DNA of 64,000 bases from Maniola hyperantus (lineage: Eukaryota; Arthropoda; Insecta; Lepidoptera; Nymphalidae). Location: positions 14,655,926-14,719,925 of the forward strand of contig NC_048545.1 in NCBI RefSeq assembly GCF_902806685.2, in the 5' to 3' direction. The position numbers and the translations under genes are program-made. Positions within the stretch are counted from its first letter, which is position 1. Every line of letters begins with the position of its first letter. Shown here piece after piece: positions 29,162 through 39,126 of the stretch. A model generated the notes under the pieces. That model saw only the letters and a program-made list of their open reading frames with translations, was not told the origin of the DNA and ran no database searches.

Positions 29162-29673
29162 TTAGTAATAGTAGCTCAAACTTTCATATTCGAAGAAAAT
29201 CAAAATAATATTATAAGTATTCAACCAATGAAAATATGTTTGAACAGAAAAGTCACCATGTTTATTCAAGATCAACATAGAGTTTTGGAAAAAAACATAT
29301 TAATATATCTAACGCAACAGAGATCTGTATAATACAAAACGCTTGCAAAGAATGGAAAGAATTCCCGAAGATCAATAGGAATGGAAAAGCACAGGAATCA
29401 CGCATAAAGAGCTCTTTGTTAACCTTATACTCTCAAAGGATTGTATTTCGATTGTACAAGTTCAAAGTAGCAGAGTTAAAGGGGTACCTAGTATTGATAC
29501 ATGATTGATACCTATAAATACAATGAAGGTTCTACTGAGTTTTCCTCTGGTATTTTCCTTGGATTTCACACTAGGAAGAGCATTCCGAACCATTGACGAT
29601 TCAAAGGCACTTGTAAAAGTTTACTTGAATAAAAACCTTTCTATTTCTGTGTCGTAATTTTCCTCCTCTTAAC
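29162..29673. other. Unassigned stretch
   Basis: AT-rich, no long ORF. Possibly low-copy intergenic or intronic DNA. Confidence 0.45.
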
Positions 29674-29898
29674 AAAAAACCGGCCAAGTGCGACTCAGAC
29701 TCGCGGACCAAGGGTTCCGTACAACAGTCGTATTTTCTACATTTTGCAGGATAAACCAAAAACTATTACCTATGCATAAAAATAATTAAAAATCTGTTTT
29801 AGAATGTACAGGTAGGGCCCTTTATATGATACCCTGCTTGGAATATTAATTTAACTTAGAAAGTTGAAAATAAATTATTTGTTCATGAACATGTTAAT
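29674..29898 (-). mobile_element. C-family 3' half, inverted
   Basis: AAAAAACCGGCCAAGTGCGA, GGACCAAGGGTTCCGTACAA, TTATATGATACCCTGC. Confidence 0.72.
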
Positions 29899-29929
29899 CT
29901 TTAGAAACATAGGGATGTTGCCCATGTCA

Positions 29930-30125
29930 AAATATATATTTTTAAGATTATTGAATACAGGGTTTTCTAAAAAATATATATAACCCCCTTCGTTTTAATT
30001 AACATTTTAAATTATCGATTAAACTAAAAAAGAACGTAAAATGTTTATGACGTCACATTTCATTATTTCATGTTAGCTCACAATACTAAACGCGCGTTTT
30101 GACGTTTGATAAAGCGTTGCCGATT
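29930..30125 (+). mobile_element. Family N repeat
   Basis: TTAAATTATCGATTAAAC, TTATGACGTCACATTTCATT, CGCGCGTTTTGACGTTTGAT. The inverted relative is at 41526-41755. Confidence 0.5.
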
Positions 30126-30572
30126 TTCGTACTTGCACACACGAGCGAATTTCGTACGAAAGTTCATGCAAAGTGAACGCGACCTAATAGTCATAAATAA
30201 TTTCTTAAAATTAAGCCGTAGCAGCTACGTAGCAACTGCAACGAGAAATAACTTTGCCCCAAAATAATTATTCTGTGGCTAATCTGACAGCTTTGTTGGC
30301 TGTCACTTTTGACTTCTGAGACTTATCCCGACCTTTGTAGGGATAAGGTAGGGATAAGCGAGGCCTACGATATACAAAGACGTTATTTATTATTTATTTC
30401 GCCGAGGTGGTCTAATGGTTCCACGTAATCTTTTCACCAGGATTTTTAAAAGCATTCTCGTTTTATTATCATTGACTACATCTTAATATGTATTTGTAGG
30501 TCCATGAATATTAAATTCATTTATTTCATTTCATTTATTATTCATGCATTCCAATATTCATTATATAAATTA
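30126..30572. other. Spacer with a SINE-head-like motif
   Basis: GCCGAGGTGGTCTAATGGTT at about 30401-30422 resembles the 5' end of a tRNA or tRNA-derived SINE, but no B box follows. CGACCTTTGTAGGGATAAGG with AGGGATAAGC suggests a short direct repeat. Confidence 0.4.
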
Positions 30573-30807
30573 CTAGCTTATGCTCGCGACTTCGTCCGCG
30601 TGGACTACAAAATTTCAAAACCCTATTTCACCCCCTTAGGAGTTGAATTTTCAAAAAGCCTTTCTTAGCGGATGCCTACGTCATAATAGCTATCCGCATG
30701 CCAAATTTCAGCCCGATCCGTCCAGTAGTTTGAGCTGTGTGTTGATAGATCAGTCAGTCAGTCAGTCAGTCAGTCAGTCAGTCACCTTTTCCTTTTATAT
30801 ATATAGA
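30573..30807 (-). mobile_element. Helitron-B copy with expanded CAGT run
   Basis: CTAGCTTATGCTCGCGACTT to TATATATATAGA, with (CAGT)8 at 30751-30783. Confidence 0.82.
30751..30783. repeat. (CAGT)8 microsatellite in Helitron-B
   Basis: Uninterrupted tetranucleotide run. Confidence 0.85.
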
Positions 30808-30954
30808 AGATTAAATAATTATTTTTATAATTACAATATTGAAACCCCGTTGGGGCACAGCAATTTTAGTAGGGAGACGGTGCTTATTAATCGTCAAGTA
30901 TTTCGAATTATAAATAATTATAATTATTTTATTATAATAATTAATTAATAATAA

Positions 30955-31085
30955 AACGTAATTCTTTGTTTTATTTAGAAATCTTTACTGCACACATATA
31001 CATACAACAAAACAATATAAGATACAGAAGAAACTAGGTACACAGAAGGGTGCAAAGGCGGTCTTATTGCTAAAACTATCTCTTA
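30955..31085 (-). mobile_element. LINE 3' UTR-like fragment (family Y)
   Basis: On the minus strand AGCAATAAGACCGCCTTTGC...TGCAGTAAAGATTTC. This resembles 3' ends of lepidopteran LINEs seen widely. The + counterpart is at 35622-35740. Confidence 0.5.
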
Positions 31086-31849
31086 CGGACAAGCTTTAAT
31101 GAATGGATATAATATTTCGTCGGCGCGGGATAGTGCAAAAAGTAAAAGACATAAATATATATTTGTAAAAAATAAAGGAATTAAGATTGTACAGACGACT
31201 TTTGAAAATTGAGAGGCTCGATTTTTCTGCATATTTAGTAAGGTAGGGCGGGCGGTGTATCGCATATTGCCATGTTGCACCACACATATTTGTCTGTTAC
31301 GTTATAGCAAATTAGGCTTTTGGTTCCTTGTGTATCATGAACTTCTGCAAAGTAATAACACCCGCTTCTATAACAACATGTAATAGGACCTAAATTTTTT
31401 ATAGTAGGTACAGTTAAGTCCACTCCTTATTCTCAGCAAGTCCTTGGCCGTAGGAAGGGCACTTGTGAGTGGGATCGCGTCGGAGCGTGCAGGATTTAAT
31501 AAAACGAAGATTAAGTCCCTTGGCTCTGCTGATTAAATCTATCCCATAGCGTGTACGAGGCAATTTCCCTTCGGCACATTCTTTATCCGAGTAACCCCTC
31601 CGGGAGACTTTAAATTGACTCGGTACACTTTGGACTTGCTTGTTTATTTTTCGCCTTTTATTAAAAATCTTGCAGATGATTTTAATATTGTGATTTTTTT
31701 CGTGTATTCTTACGTTAACTGACTATGGACCTCATAAGAAAGCTCAGAGTCACTCAGCGGGCTGGACAAAGTTATGCTTAAAGTTTTTTAGGTGATCTAA
31801 TCAGAGGAGATCCGTAGGAGAATCAGCATCACCTACATAGCTACCGGGT
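31086..31849. other. Mostly unassigned; holds repeat W
   Basis: The inverted W segment is at 31222-31290. The remainder, including 31440-31640, shows no family or convincing frame. Confidence 0.45.
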
Positions 31850-32087
31850 TGCAAAGCTGAAGTGGCAGGGACATAGTTCGAAAAACGATGAACGTTTGGG
31901 TCCCAAGGTGCTTGAAAGACGACCTCACACCGGAATATGCAGCGTTGGAAGACTCCCACTAGGTGGACAGACGATATAAGTTATCAAACGAGTCACAGGG
32001 AGCTGCTGGATTCAGGAAGCGACAAAGCGTAGGCTGCGTGTGGAAGTCCTTACAAGAGACATACATCCAGCTGCGGGCGTCTGTCAG
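31850..32087 (+). mobile_element. RTE-type LINE 3' end
   Basis: CTGAAGTGGCAGGGACATAG, TGAACGTTTGGGTCCCAAGG, ACCGGAATATGCAGCGTTGG, GAGCTGCTGGATTCAGG. The decayed coding tail of an RTE LINE, frameshifted. Confidence 0.72.
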
Positions 32088-32096
32088 TATGTATGT

Positions 32097-32185
32097 ATAG
32101 TACGCGACAGGTCGAGATGGCAAGCGGGCTATGAGGTGAATCCTGTCCCTACCCTGATTGTCATGTCGACCTGTCGCGTTGTTCA
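32097..32185. mobile_element. Hairpin MITE S
   Basis: TAGTACGCGACAGGTCGAGA at the left and GTCGACCTGTCGCG at the right. Same design as 2917-3000. Confidence 0.65.
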
Positions 32186-32399
32186 ATAGAATCATCAGCT
32201 CAAGTGGCCCGTATACAACCACTCTAACCTGTGTGAGGGAAGGAAGTGTGAAGCAATCAATCGGGCCGGGAAGTATCGGGCGCGGCGCGAATTGATTGAA
32301 TCACTGAAGTCAACCACTCTGATTGCGGGGAAATGCGTTTTATTTAATCCACGCAGATTTGAGGAAAATATACACTATATATGGGGGCAAAGATCTTTT

Positions 32400-32815
32400 T
32401 ATTTTACTTTACCGATTTACAAGTTAGCCCTGTGCAATCTCACCTGGTGGTAAGTGATGCAGTCTAAGATCGACGCAGGCTGACTTGAACGGGGCATAGT
32501 AGGTTTTTCATAAATCCATACCCCGGCTTATTGGGTACTACGCAGCATCGTACCGGAACGCAAAATCGTTTGGTGGCACGGATTTGCTTGTAGGACGGTA
32601 CTTATGGGACGGAAAAAGTTAGAGGTCCCTGGATCGAATCCCCGAGTACCTTCCGAATAAGAGGCGGATGGCTCTCGTCGAGTTAGGTTTTTTTAAGCCC
32701 ACACCTCTTTGGTTTCTACAGGGCATCGTACAGGAACGCTAAATCGCTTGGCGGCATGGTTTTGCCGGAAGGGTGGTAACTAGCCGCGGCCGAAGCCTCC
32801 CACCAGACAAACCTT
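32400..32815 (-). mobile_element. Two SINE-E fragments, same orientation
   Basis: ACAAGTTAGCCCTGTGCAAT...CGTACCGGAACGCAAAATCG (32415-32590) and, after an unrelated 60 bp, CACACCTCTTTGGTTTCTAC...GCCGAAGCCTCCCACCAGAC (32700-32812). The tRNA head and B box are largely absent. Confidence 0.65.
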
Positions 32816-33117
32816 ACCCTTTTTCCTTTACCGACCGTTCTCCCCCGTTAACAAAAAAGCGCTCCCAGTCTCACTTGTTAAAATCAGATACATAATACTT
32901 AGATGAAGAAGATTCCGGGAATATTGAAATTGAGTCACTAAAAAGCCTAAAAAAGTCCTTGTTAAAGTATTTAGATCCACCCCACGCGTCTATATTAAAT
33001 TCCTTTGTAAATCTGTTGACACGCCGAGGAATCCGGTCTAAAAAGGGATTTCATGTTAACCCTTTATGACGTCAATGGGACGTTCGGAGGGACGTCTGAC
33101 CTAGTTGTGACAAGGTA

Positions 33118-33254
33118 TATCAATCGATTGCGATTGTTAAGCAACGTTGACCCAAATCGGTATTTGGATGAGTTTTGAGATTTCGGAAGTCGGAAGGTTC
33201 GGAGAACACGTCAAGCTGTCGGTCCCGGTTATTTCAGTAACATCTGATAATAAC
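33118..33254 (-). mobile_element. Family O repeat, inverted
   Basis: ATATCAATCGATTGCGATTG, AAGCAACGTTGACCC, GTCGGTCCCGGTTATT. Confidence 0.55.
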
Positions 33255-33464
33255 TTAACCTAAGTTAAGTGTGACCATGACCAGTGACACTGCCTTTGAT
33301 AGCAGTCACGCGCGTCGCGATCGCGTTCCTGTCTCAAAGTCTCAAAAACATTTTTCTTTATGATCAAACCTGTTTTTTACCAAAATGAATTTACCCTATC
33401 ATACTAACAGCTAGCGGAGAAACGGATTGACGTGATTTTTTGCATTGATGTAGTTAAGGACCTG

Positions 33465-33793
33465 CAGCTCGATTGCGGTAGAATGACAGCTACAATGTCA
33501 CGATCGCAATCACCTCTGAAGTCTGATTGTCTACAATACATTGTTGCTACAAGAACACCATAAATTCAGCCAATTACAACGATTGCGATTGTAATAGTTT
33601 ATTATTATTGTATTTATTCTAATTTTATTCTGTTAAAATAGTTTTAATTATAATTTTAAGGAATCTCTTGTGGCCTTCTGTTAAAACTAGATTAAGATTT
33701 AAATAATATTTATGTAATTACGCTGTTGATTACTTTCAAATAAACAAAATAAAATAAAATAATGATTGATGCAGGTTTTCCGCAATCGAGCTG
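33465..33793. mobile_element. Element J with clear 14-bp inverted ends
   Basis: CAGCTCGATTGCGG and CCGCAATCGAGCTG bound it. The interior carries GACAGCTACAATGTCACGAT and GATTGATGCAGG. This copy shows J's true termini best. Confidence 0.75.
33596..33760 (+). mobile_element. Short retroposed insert with A-rich tail
   Basis: AGTTTATTATTATTG...CTTGTGGCCTTCTGTTAAAA...AAATAAACAAAATAAAATAA. The tail (AAATAAAAT) suggests a LINE 3' end. It sits at TAAT/AATG in J. Confidence 0.5.
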
Positions 33794-33893
33794 CGGGAGA
33801 GTGACATAGGCTACTTATCCCGGAAAATCAAAGAATTCCCACAGGATTTTAAAAACCTAAATCCACGCGGACAAAGTCACGGGCATCAGCTAG

Positions 33894-34664
33894 CCATTTT
33901 TAAATTAAATAGATGTAGTAACATTAGATACATTACAGTAGGTAGGTGCTCAATTTGTTAGAAAACTAAATTTTGTATTTGAGATATCTAATTAGACACC
34001 CACTCATGTTTCGTACGTAGACACTTCAAAGAAAGAATTACCTACCTTACAACATTTAAAAGGTATTTATTTATACCTATATAAAAAAAAAATATCTTTT
34101 GGGATCCTTTGAAGAAGAAATTAAACGCCGGTGGAGGCTTCTAATTTCATTTATTTACCAAGAATTGGCTCGATGTTAAATGAAGTCTAACAGGCAAAGA
34201 GCAAGGGAACCATTTGCCAAATGTGTTCATATTTACTTTTCATTTTAATTGTAATTTGTTTGGATTATTTTTATTAGTAGGTAAGTAAAATTGTTGTTAC
34301 TTAACTAAGTAATTAAAAACTATATTTAAAGGTTAAGGTAAAGCAATGTAATGATAGCCTTTAAATACTTAGAAGATTTGAAAAATGAATACTTTTAGTT
34401 TTCAGCGGTAGCGTTTATCTCCCTTTATGAATCGTCTTGTAAAGACGAACAAACAGAAACATTTTTAGTCATGAACAATCCGAACATTATGGTCGCAAGC
34501 TCATAAACTACTACAGCGTGGAGCTTGCAATTCGCTCGAGATCCGTTAGACACGTAAGCAAGTACAGTACAAGACAAGTAATCAGCGCAGTGGTTAACTC
34601 TGTAAGGTGTAATTTGACAACAAAGTACAAAGCAATAACTAGAACTTGAAGTACGTAATATAAG
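33894..34664. other. Unassigned AT-rich stretch
   Basis: No family or long frame; TAGGTA-rich motifs are scattered. Confidence 0.45.
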
Positions 34665-35270
34665 TCGTGGGGTACCAGCCAGGTAACCTCCCCGTGTGCC
34701 TGAGTGTTGCGAGTCCCTTCTGGGGGAAGAGCAGCGCTTGGGTTGGTTACCCTGGTAACATGGTTAACAATTTCTCTTCATGGGAATTCTCTTCATAGTT
34801 AGCCATAGCTAATTGACCTGGCAAGGAGGGGGTGTTGTCCGCGCGTCCCTCTGAGTGAACGAGGGCGCAGTAGACGCACCCATGGGGCATAGCCCCAGGA
34901 GCGGAGTGTGTGGCTGTGGTGGGTGATTGGTGGTGAGTGTTTCATCACCCATCTAAACACTGGCTGCCCCACCGGTCTCTCGCCTGTCTAGTTTGGTGAC
35001 GGGCGAGGGAGATGTCGAGGATAGGGAACGTGGAGAGGAAATGGCCGTCCCCGCGAGCCCTAGCCCTCGTGAGGATCCGTGGATGATGGACACGGGGCGG
35101 TCCGTCGCTCACAGTGTGGTCCTCGGGTTGGTTGGCGTGCTGTGGTTCCGGCATGCCTCTAACGGTGTTTGGGAGCACGCAGTGCCCCAGTGGTGGGTCT
35201 GCTGCGGCAGACATCCGCTGGCGGAGTAACGAGGCGTTGACTACTTTTGATTTGAACTGATTTTGATGCT
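34665..35270. other. GC-rich island of unknown origin
   Basis: About 600 bp, far richer in G and C than its surroundings, starting GTGGGGTACCAGCCAGG and ending near CGGAGTAACGAGGCG. Frames of 78 (+) and 89 (-) residues are short and look like shadows. It could be the 5' UTR of an R1-type or other LINE, or a displaced CpG-rich segment; I recognise no domain. Confidence 0.4.
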
Positions 35271-35298
35271 ACAAAGAGGAGCTTTGCTTTATTGTCCA

Positions 35299-35514
35299 TA
35301 AGTACCCTTATTATAAATGCGAAAGTGTGTTTGTTTGTTGGTTTGTCCTTCAATCGCGTCGCAACGGTGCTACGGATTGACTTGATTTTTGCATGGGTAT
35401 AGATATTGGCCTGGAGAGTTACATAGGCTACTTTTTATCCCGGAAAATCAAAGAGTTCCCACGGGATTTTTATAAACCTAATACCACGCGGACGAAGTCG
35501 CGGGCATCAGCTAG
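35299..35514 (+). mobile_element. Helitron-A copy, long form
   Basis: AGTACCCTTATTATAAATGC, TTGTCCTTCAATCGCGTCGC, CGCGGGCATCAGCTAG/T. The first base of TC is changed. Confidence 0.8.
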
Positions 35515-35621
35515 TAAGTCATAACTAGCAAATCTTGATGAATTAATGTAACTTTAAGCCTATAACCATTTTGATCATGTCGTAGATAAAGCTTTAAAAA
35601 ACCGAGTAGTATAACGTAAAA

Positions 35622-35740
35622 TAATCCACTTATGCCTTGAAAAGGTTGTCTGAAAAGAGATTGCTCGCAGCAATAAGACCGCCTTTGTACGCCAAGTTCA
35701 TATTTCTCATTAAGTTTCAAAGAAAGTTTGTTCACCTTGA
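35622..35740 (+). mobile_element. LINE 3' UTR-like fragment (family Y)
   Basis: AGGTTGTCTGAAAAGAGATT, GCTCGCAGCAATAAGACCGC, TTTGTACGCC. This motif is common at LINE 3' ends in insects. Confidence 0.5.
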
Positions 35741-35839
35741 TTAATCTGTATAATATTCAGGAGCTCAGAGAAATATTGTATGCATAGTAAGTGAAAAGTT
35801 TTTTCTTATTATGAGTAAGTATAATAATATGTATATGTA

Positions 35840-36019
35840 CAGTACGCGGCCGAAAGTTATGTACATCGACCTTTAGAACAAGATAGCAGATTAATTGTAG
35901 AGCGCTATCCCTGTCGTTGAGACCGACAAAACGTCATATAGGTATGAGTGACAGGGATAACGCTCTACAAAGCCAAAATATCATTTTAAAGGCCGATGTA
36001 CATTACTTTCGCCCGCATA
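35840..36019. mobile_element. MITE I
   Basis: CAGTACGCGGCCGAAAGTTA and the inverted end CATTACTTTCGCCCGC. Interior GTCGTTGAGACCGACAAAAC. 180 bp. Confidence 0.7.
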
Positions 36020-36038
36020 GATAATATTAGGTATATTA

Positions 36039-36085
36039 CCGCCTCATACCCCAATTGCCATCTCGACCTGTCGCGGACTATAGAT
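36039..36085. mobile_element. MITE S, one arm
   Basis: CCTCATACCCCAATTGCCAT, CTCGACCTGTCGCGGACTAT. Confidence 0.6.
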
Positions 36086-36550
36086 TGCCTCAACTTTATT
36101 AAAGTTCGTTGGCTTCGAAAGCCCTGAAGTTCCCTTTAAAAATGAGGACTGCAATAATTAAAATTACGTTATGCCGGTACCTGCGCTCTAAGGAAATCAT
36201 TATAAAGTTTTTAATTTATGGACCTTACTCTTTCTAGTATACCTACCCACTTTATTATAATGAAGCTGCCTTCATTTACTATGCTTTTGCAACTTCAAGT
36301 TTTGCAGTTTCCTTAAATTACATAGTTCAACTTCTAGAAGTTAATTCAAAGCAACGTAGAGTTCAGGTTAACATAACTTGAATTCTTACGTTACTTTAGA
36401 CTAGGGGCACACGAGCGGTGCGGCGCCGCCGCCACGTTGTTAGGTCGCAGCGGCTTCACTACATGTGGTTACGGTTAAACACCATCATCATCAATACCTA
36501 CTTACTGCCTTAAAATGTGGTAGCTTAATAATATGTTTTTGTTTTGTTTC
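36086..36550. other. Unassigned, with a GC-rich patch
   Basis: GAGCGGTGCGGCGCCGCCGC at 36413-36432 resembles the GC-rich ends of the MITE at 52153-52559, though no second arm is seen. Confidence 0.4.
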
Positions 36551-36552
36551 AG

Positions 36553-36612
36553 GCACAACAGGTGAGCAGACATACCTACTTATTAAGAGATTACAGAACA
36601 AAAATCAAATTG
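36553..36612 (+). other. Candidate orphan exon, 60 nt
   Basis: A pyrimidine-rich tract (TTTTTGTTTTGTTTCAG) precedes it and TTG/GTAAGTG follows. Exactly 20 codons if read in phase 0 (AQQVSRHTYLL...); a second phase (TTGEQTYLLIKRLQ...) is also open. An internal CAG/GTGAGC at 36561-36562 would make an alternative 9-nt exon. No homology is claimed; splice motifs also arise by chance. Confidence 0.35.
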
Positions 36613-36766
36613 GTAAGTGTAATTAATTGAATCTAATATTTTCACGTTAAAACATTCGCTGTAGTTAGATGAACCACATAATCTCCCAAGAACATTCGGT
36701 TTTTTTAAGTCTAGAAAAGCTGTCACCTGGAGTACCTACCTTCTCCGTCAGAAGGTTTGGCATTCT

Positions 36767-36954
36767 GTGGCCCTACCGCGGTTGTTTGAAAGCTACAATG
36801 TCACGATCGCAATCATCTCTGATTGGTTGACGCTCGCTCACTATTGGCTACAATGCATTGTTGCAACAAGAATCACACAAATTCAGCCAATCAGAACAAT
36901 TGAGATTGTAATAATGATTGATGCAGGTTTTAGACAATCGCCCTACTGATTCCA
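36767..36954 (+). mobile_element. Element J, solo copy
   Basis: GGCCCTACCGCGGTTGTTTG, AAAGCTACAATGTCACGATC, TTTTAGACAATCGCCCTACT. Confidence 0.75.
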
Positions 36955-36969
36955 ACGCTGCCTTATTAT

Positions 36970-37078
36970 AATATAAATTACAAAATGGCCGCCATGAAAT
37001 GAAATTAAAAAGTGTTACTTCTTCTACGATGGTACAGAAACCCTCCATGTGCAAGTCCGACTCGCACTTGACCGATTT
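36970..37078 (+). mobile_element. D-family 3' end
   Basis: ACAAAATGGCCGCCATGAAA, CTACGATGGTACAGAAACCC, CTTGACCGATTTTA. Confidence 0.72.
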
Positions 37079-37385
37079 TATTAAAATACACGGACATACG
37101 GAGTACTATTATATATTTTGTGCATTATACGGAAAGATGGACTGGACTGAACTATAAGAATTCCTACGGAGCTCTAAAAACTGCGAAGGCGAAAAACGAA
37201 CTTTTCTATTGGCTTTCGTTCGCACCTGTAATATTTATGAAGCTTCCAATAATAGGCAAAAAGGGTTCGAAGTTGTTAAATATGCAGTGCAGGGTTGCGA
37301 CGAGATCAAACGACAGATTATATAGGCCTTCCTACTTTAGTACTCGTTTTGACGACATCGGCTGAATTTCAAATTAGAGATAACT

Positions 37386-37679
37386 ATGCCTAGTTATATG
37401 GTTAAGACTTCGGCCTCCTCATTGAGGGGCCCAGCGTTGAACGTGCACCTCTAACCTTTCCGAGTTATGTGCGTTTCAAGCAATTAAATATCACAATGAA
37501 GGAAAACATCGTCAGGAAACGTGCATGCCTGAGAGTTCTCCCTAATGTTCTAAAAGTGTGAGAAATCTGCTAATCCGCACTTGGCCAGCGTGGTAAACTA
37601 TGGCCAAACTTTTGTCATTCTGTGCTCAGTAATAAGCCAGCGATGATGGGTTGATTATGATGATGATGACGACGATGAG
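37386..37679 (+). mobile_element. SINE-F, full body with GAT tail
   Basis: TAGTTATATGGTTAAGACTT (decayed A box), CAGCGTTGAACGTGCACC (B box lost), CGAGTTATGTGCGTTTCAAG, CCGCACTTGGCCAGCGTGG, GATGATGATG. Confidence 0.72.
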
Positions 37680-37684
37680 GCATA

Positions 37685-37793
37685 GACCAAAGCGCACTAC
37701 GCCGGCCAAGTGCGGATTGGCAGACTTCACACACCTTTTCCTCACTATGTTTTCCTTCACCGTTGAAGTAAGTGATATTTAATTGCTCAAATA
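37685..37793 (-). mobile_element. SINE-F fragment, inverted
   Basis: GGCCAAGTGCGGATTGGCAG, CTATGTTTTCCTTCACCGTT. Head-to-head with the previous copy. Confidence 0.7.
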
Positions 37794-37801
37794 TACCTTC
37801 C

Positions 37802-37900
37802 ATCAGCCTGAAGCGACCACTGCTGGACATAGGGCTTTCCAAGAGCGCGCCACCAAAATCTCATCCACCCACTCCCCGTCAACTTCTTCAGGTCCAGCGA
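37802..37900 (-). mobile_element. RTE-type LINE 3' scrap
   Basis: CAGCCTGAAGCGACCACTGC, GGACATAGGGCTTTCC, CACCCACTCCCCGTCAACTT. Confidence 0.68.
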
Positions 37901-37981
37901 TAACTATGCCTAAACCCTCCTTATTCGGAGAGGAGACCCGTGCTCAGTAGTGGACCAGCAATGGTAGAAATGACGATGATG
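37901..37981 (+). mobile_element. SINE-F tail
   Basis: CGATAACTATGCCTAAACCC, GTGCTCAGTAGTGGACCAGC, GACGATGATG. Confidence 0.6.
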
Positions 37982-38310
37982 TAAATCAGAATGTTATTAA
38001 TAGCATGAATATACTTTTCATCACAATCTATTAGTGTCAAAGCAATAATTAATGTCGCGATCATGAATCAACAAAAAGATGAATGTTGCAAAAGATTAAT
38101 TAGCCACACAAAACTGCGTTCGGCATTCAGCTATCGTTCCCGCGAGAGATCAATCTGAAATGGCGGCAAAAAGTAGCTATTATTCCGCACCGCCCAGAAC
38201 AAAAGATTCCTTCAGAATTTCGTGAAGCTGTTTTTATCAGAATTGTGATTATATTTAGAAAGAATTCATTTAGATCCTTTAACTACAAAAGATTGCCGTC
38301 TTATAACTAA
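37982..38310. other. Unassigned spacer
   Basis: No repeat or frame of note. Confidence 0.45.
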
Positions 38311-38558
38311 CTAGCTTATGCCCGCGACTTCGTCCGCGTGGACTACACAAATTTCAAACCCCGATTTCAACCCCTTAGGGATTGAATTTTCAAAAATCCT
38401 TTCTTAGCGGATGCCTACGTCATAATAGTTAACTGCATGCCAAATTTCAGCCCGATCCGTCCAGTAGTTTGGGCTGTGCGTTGATAGATCAGTCAGTCAG
38501 TCAGTCAGTCAGTCAGTCATTCAGTCAGTCAGTCACCTTTTCCTTTTATATATATAGA
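38311..38558 (-). mobile_element. Helitron-B copy with long CAGT run
   Basis: CTAGCTTATGCCCGCGACTT to TATATATATAGA; (CAGT)n at 38490-38535 with one CATT interruption. Confidence 0.82.
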
Positions 38559-38561
38559 AGA

Positions 38562-38761
38562 CTAACAACCCGCCCCGGCTTCACATGGGTAGCTTAATAC
38601 AATAATTTTCGTAGGGATATCTATTTTTTGAAATAAAATATAGCCTATGCCACTCAAGAATAATGTAGCTTTCTAGTGGTGAAAGAACTTTCAAAATCGG
38701 TGCAGTGGTTCTAGAGATTACCATCTACATACGTAAAAACTCTACCTGTTTATAATATTAG
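38562..38761 (-). mobile_element. Helitron-Z copy
   Basis: CTAACAACCCGCCCCGGCTT, GGTAGCTTAATACAATAATT, ATGTAGCTTTCTAGTGGTGA, TGTTTATAATATTAGA. Related to 42111-42552. Confidence 0.6.
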
Positions 38762-38784
38762 AGTTTTTTAAATTTATATTTTTT

Positions 38785-38868
38785 ATAGCTTGGCTGCAAT
38801 CAGACCTGATAGCAAGTTATGATGTAGCCTAAGATGGAGCGGGCTTGCCTAGAAGATGCCTTTGCCGT
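38785..38868 (-). mobile_element. SINE-E-related fragment (R type)
   Basis: GCTTGGCTGCAATCAGACCT, GCAAGTTATGATGTAGCC, GATGGAGCGGGCTTGCC. The same variant is at 48205-48292. Confidence 0.55.
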
Positions 38869-38881
38869 TTCTTTAATTGTT

Positions 38882-38980
38882 TAACGCACACAACTCTGAA
38901 AAGTTAGAAGTGCGTCATCGGGACCGGAACCACGACTCCCCTAATAGGAGAGTGTCACCTAAACCCTAGGCTATCACCAC
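38882..38980 (-). mobile_element. SINE-F head, inverted
   Basis: AACGCACACAACTCTGAAAA and, on the minus strand, GATAGCCTAGGGTTTAGGTG (A-box region). Confidence 0.65.
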
Positions 38981-39027
38981 TTACATCCTGAAGCCTGAAG
39001 CTGAGATGTTGCCTATAAAAAATTCCA

Positions 39028-39126
39028 TCTGCTAAGAAATGATTTTTGAAAAATCAACCCCTAAGGGTGAAATAGGAGTTTGAAATTTGTGTAGTCCACG
39101 CGGACGAAGTCGCGAGCATAATCTAG
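39028..39126 (+). mobile_element. Helitron-B 3' end
   Basis: CATCTGCTAAGAAATGATTT to GAAGTCGCGAGCATAATCTAG/T. Confidence 0.7.

Larger units (their letters stand above)
33415..33893 (+). mobile_element. Helitron-A containing element J
   Basis: GAAACGGATTGACGTGATTT to the left, GAGAGTGACATAGGCTACTT to CACGGGCATCAGCTAG at the right. J interrupts it at 33465-33793 and itself contains a third insertion. Confidence 0.75.

Noticed and set aside
30401..30422. tRNA-like 5' sequence GCCGAGGTGGTCTAATGGTT
   Set aside because: No anticodon arm, T arm or terminator follows; probably a SINE head scrap.
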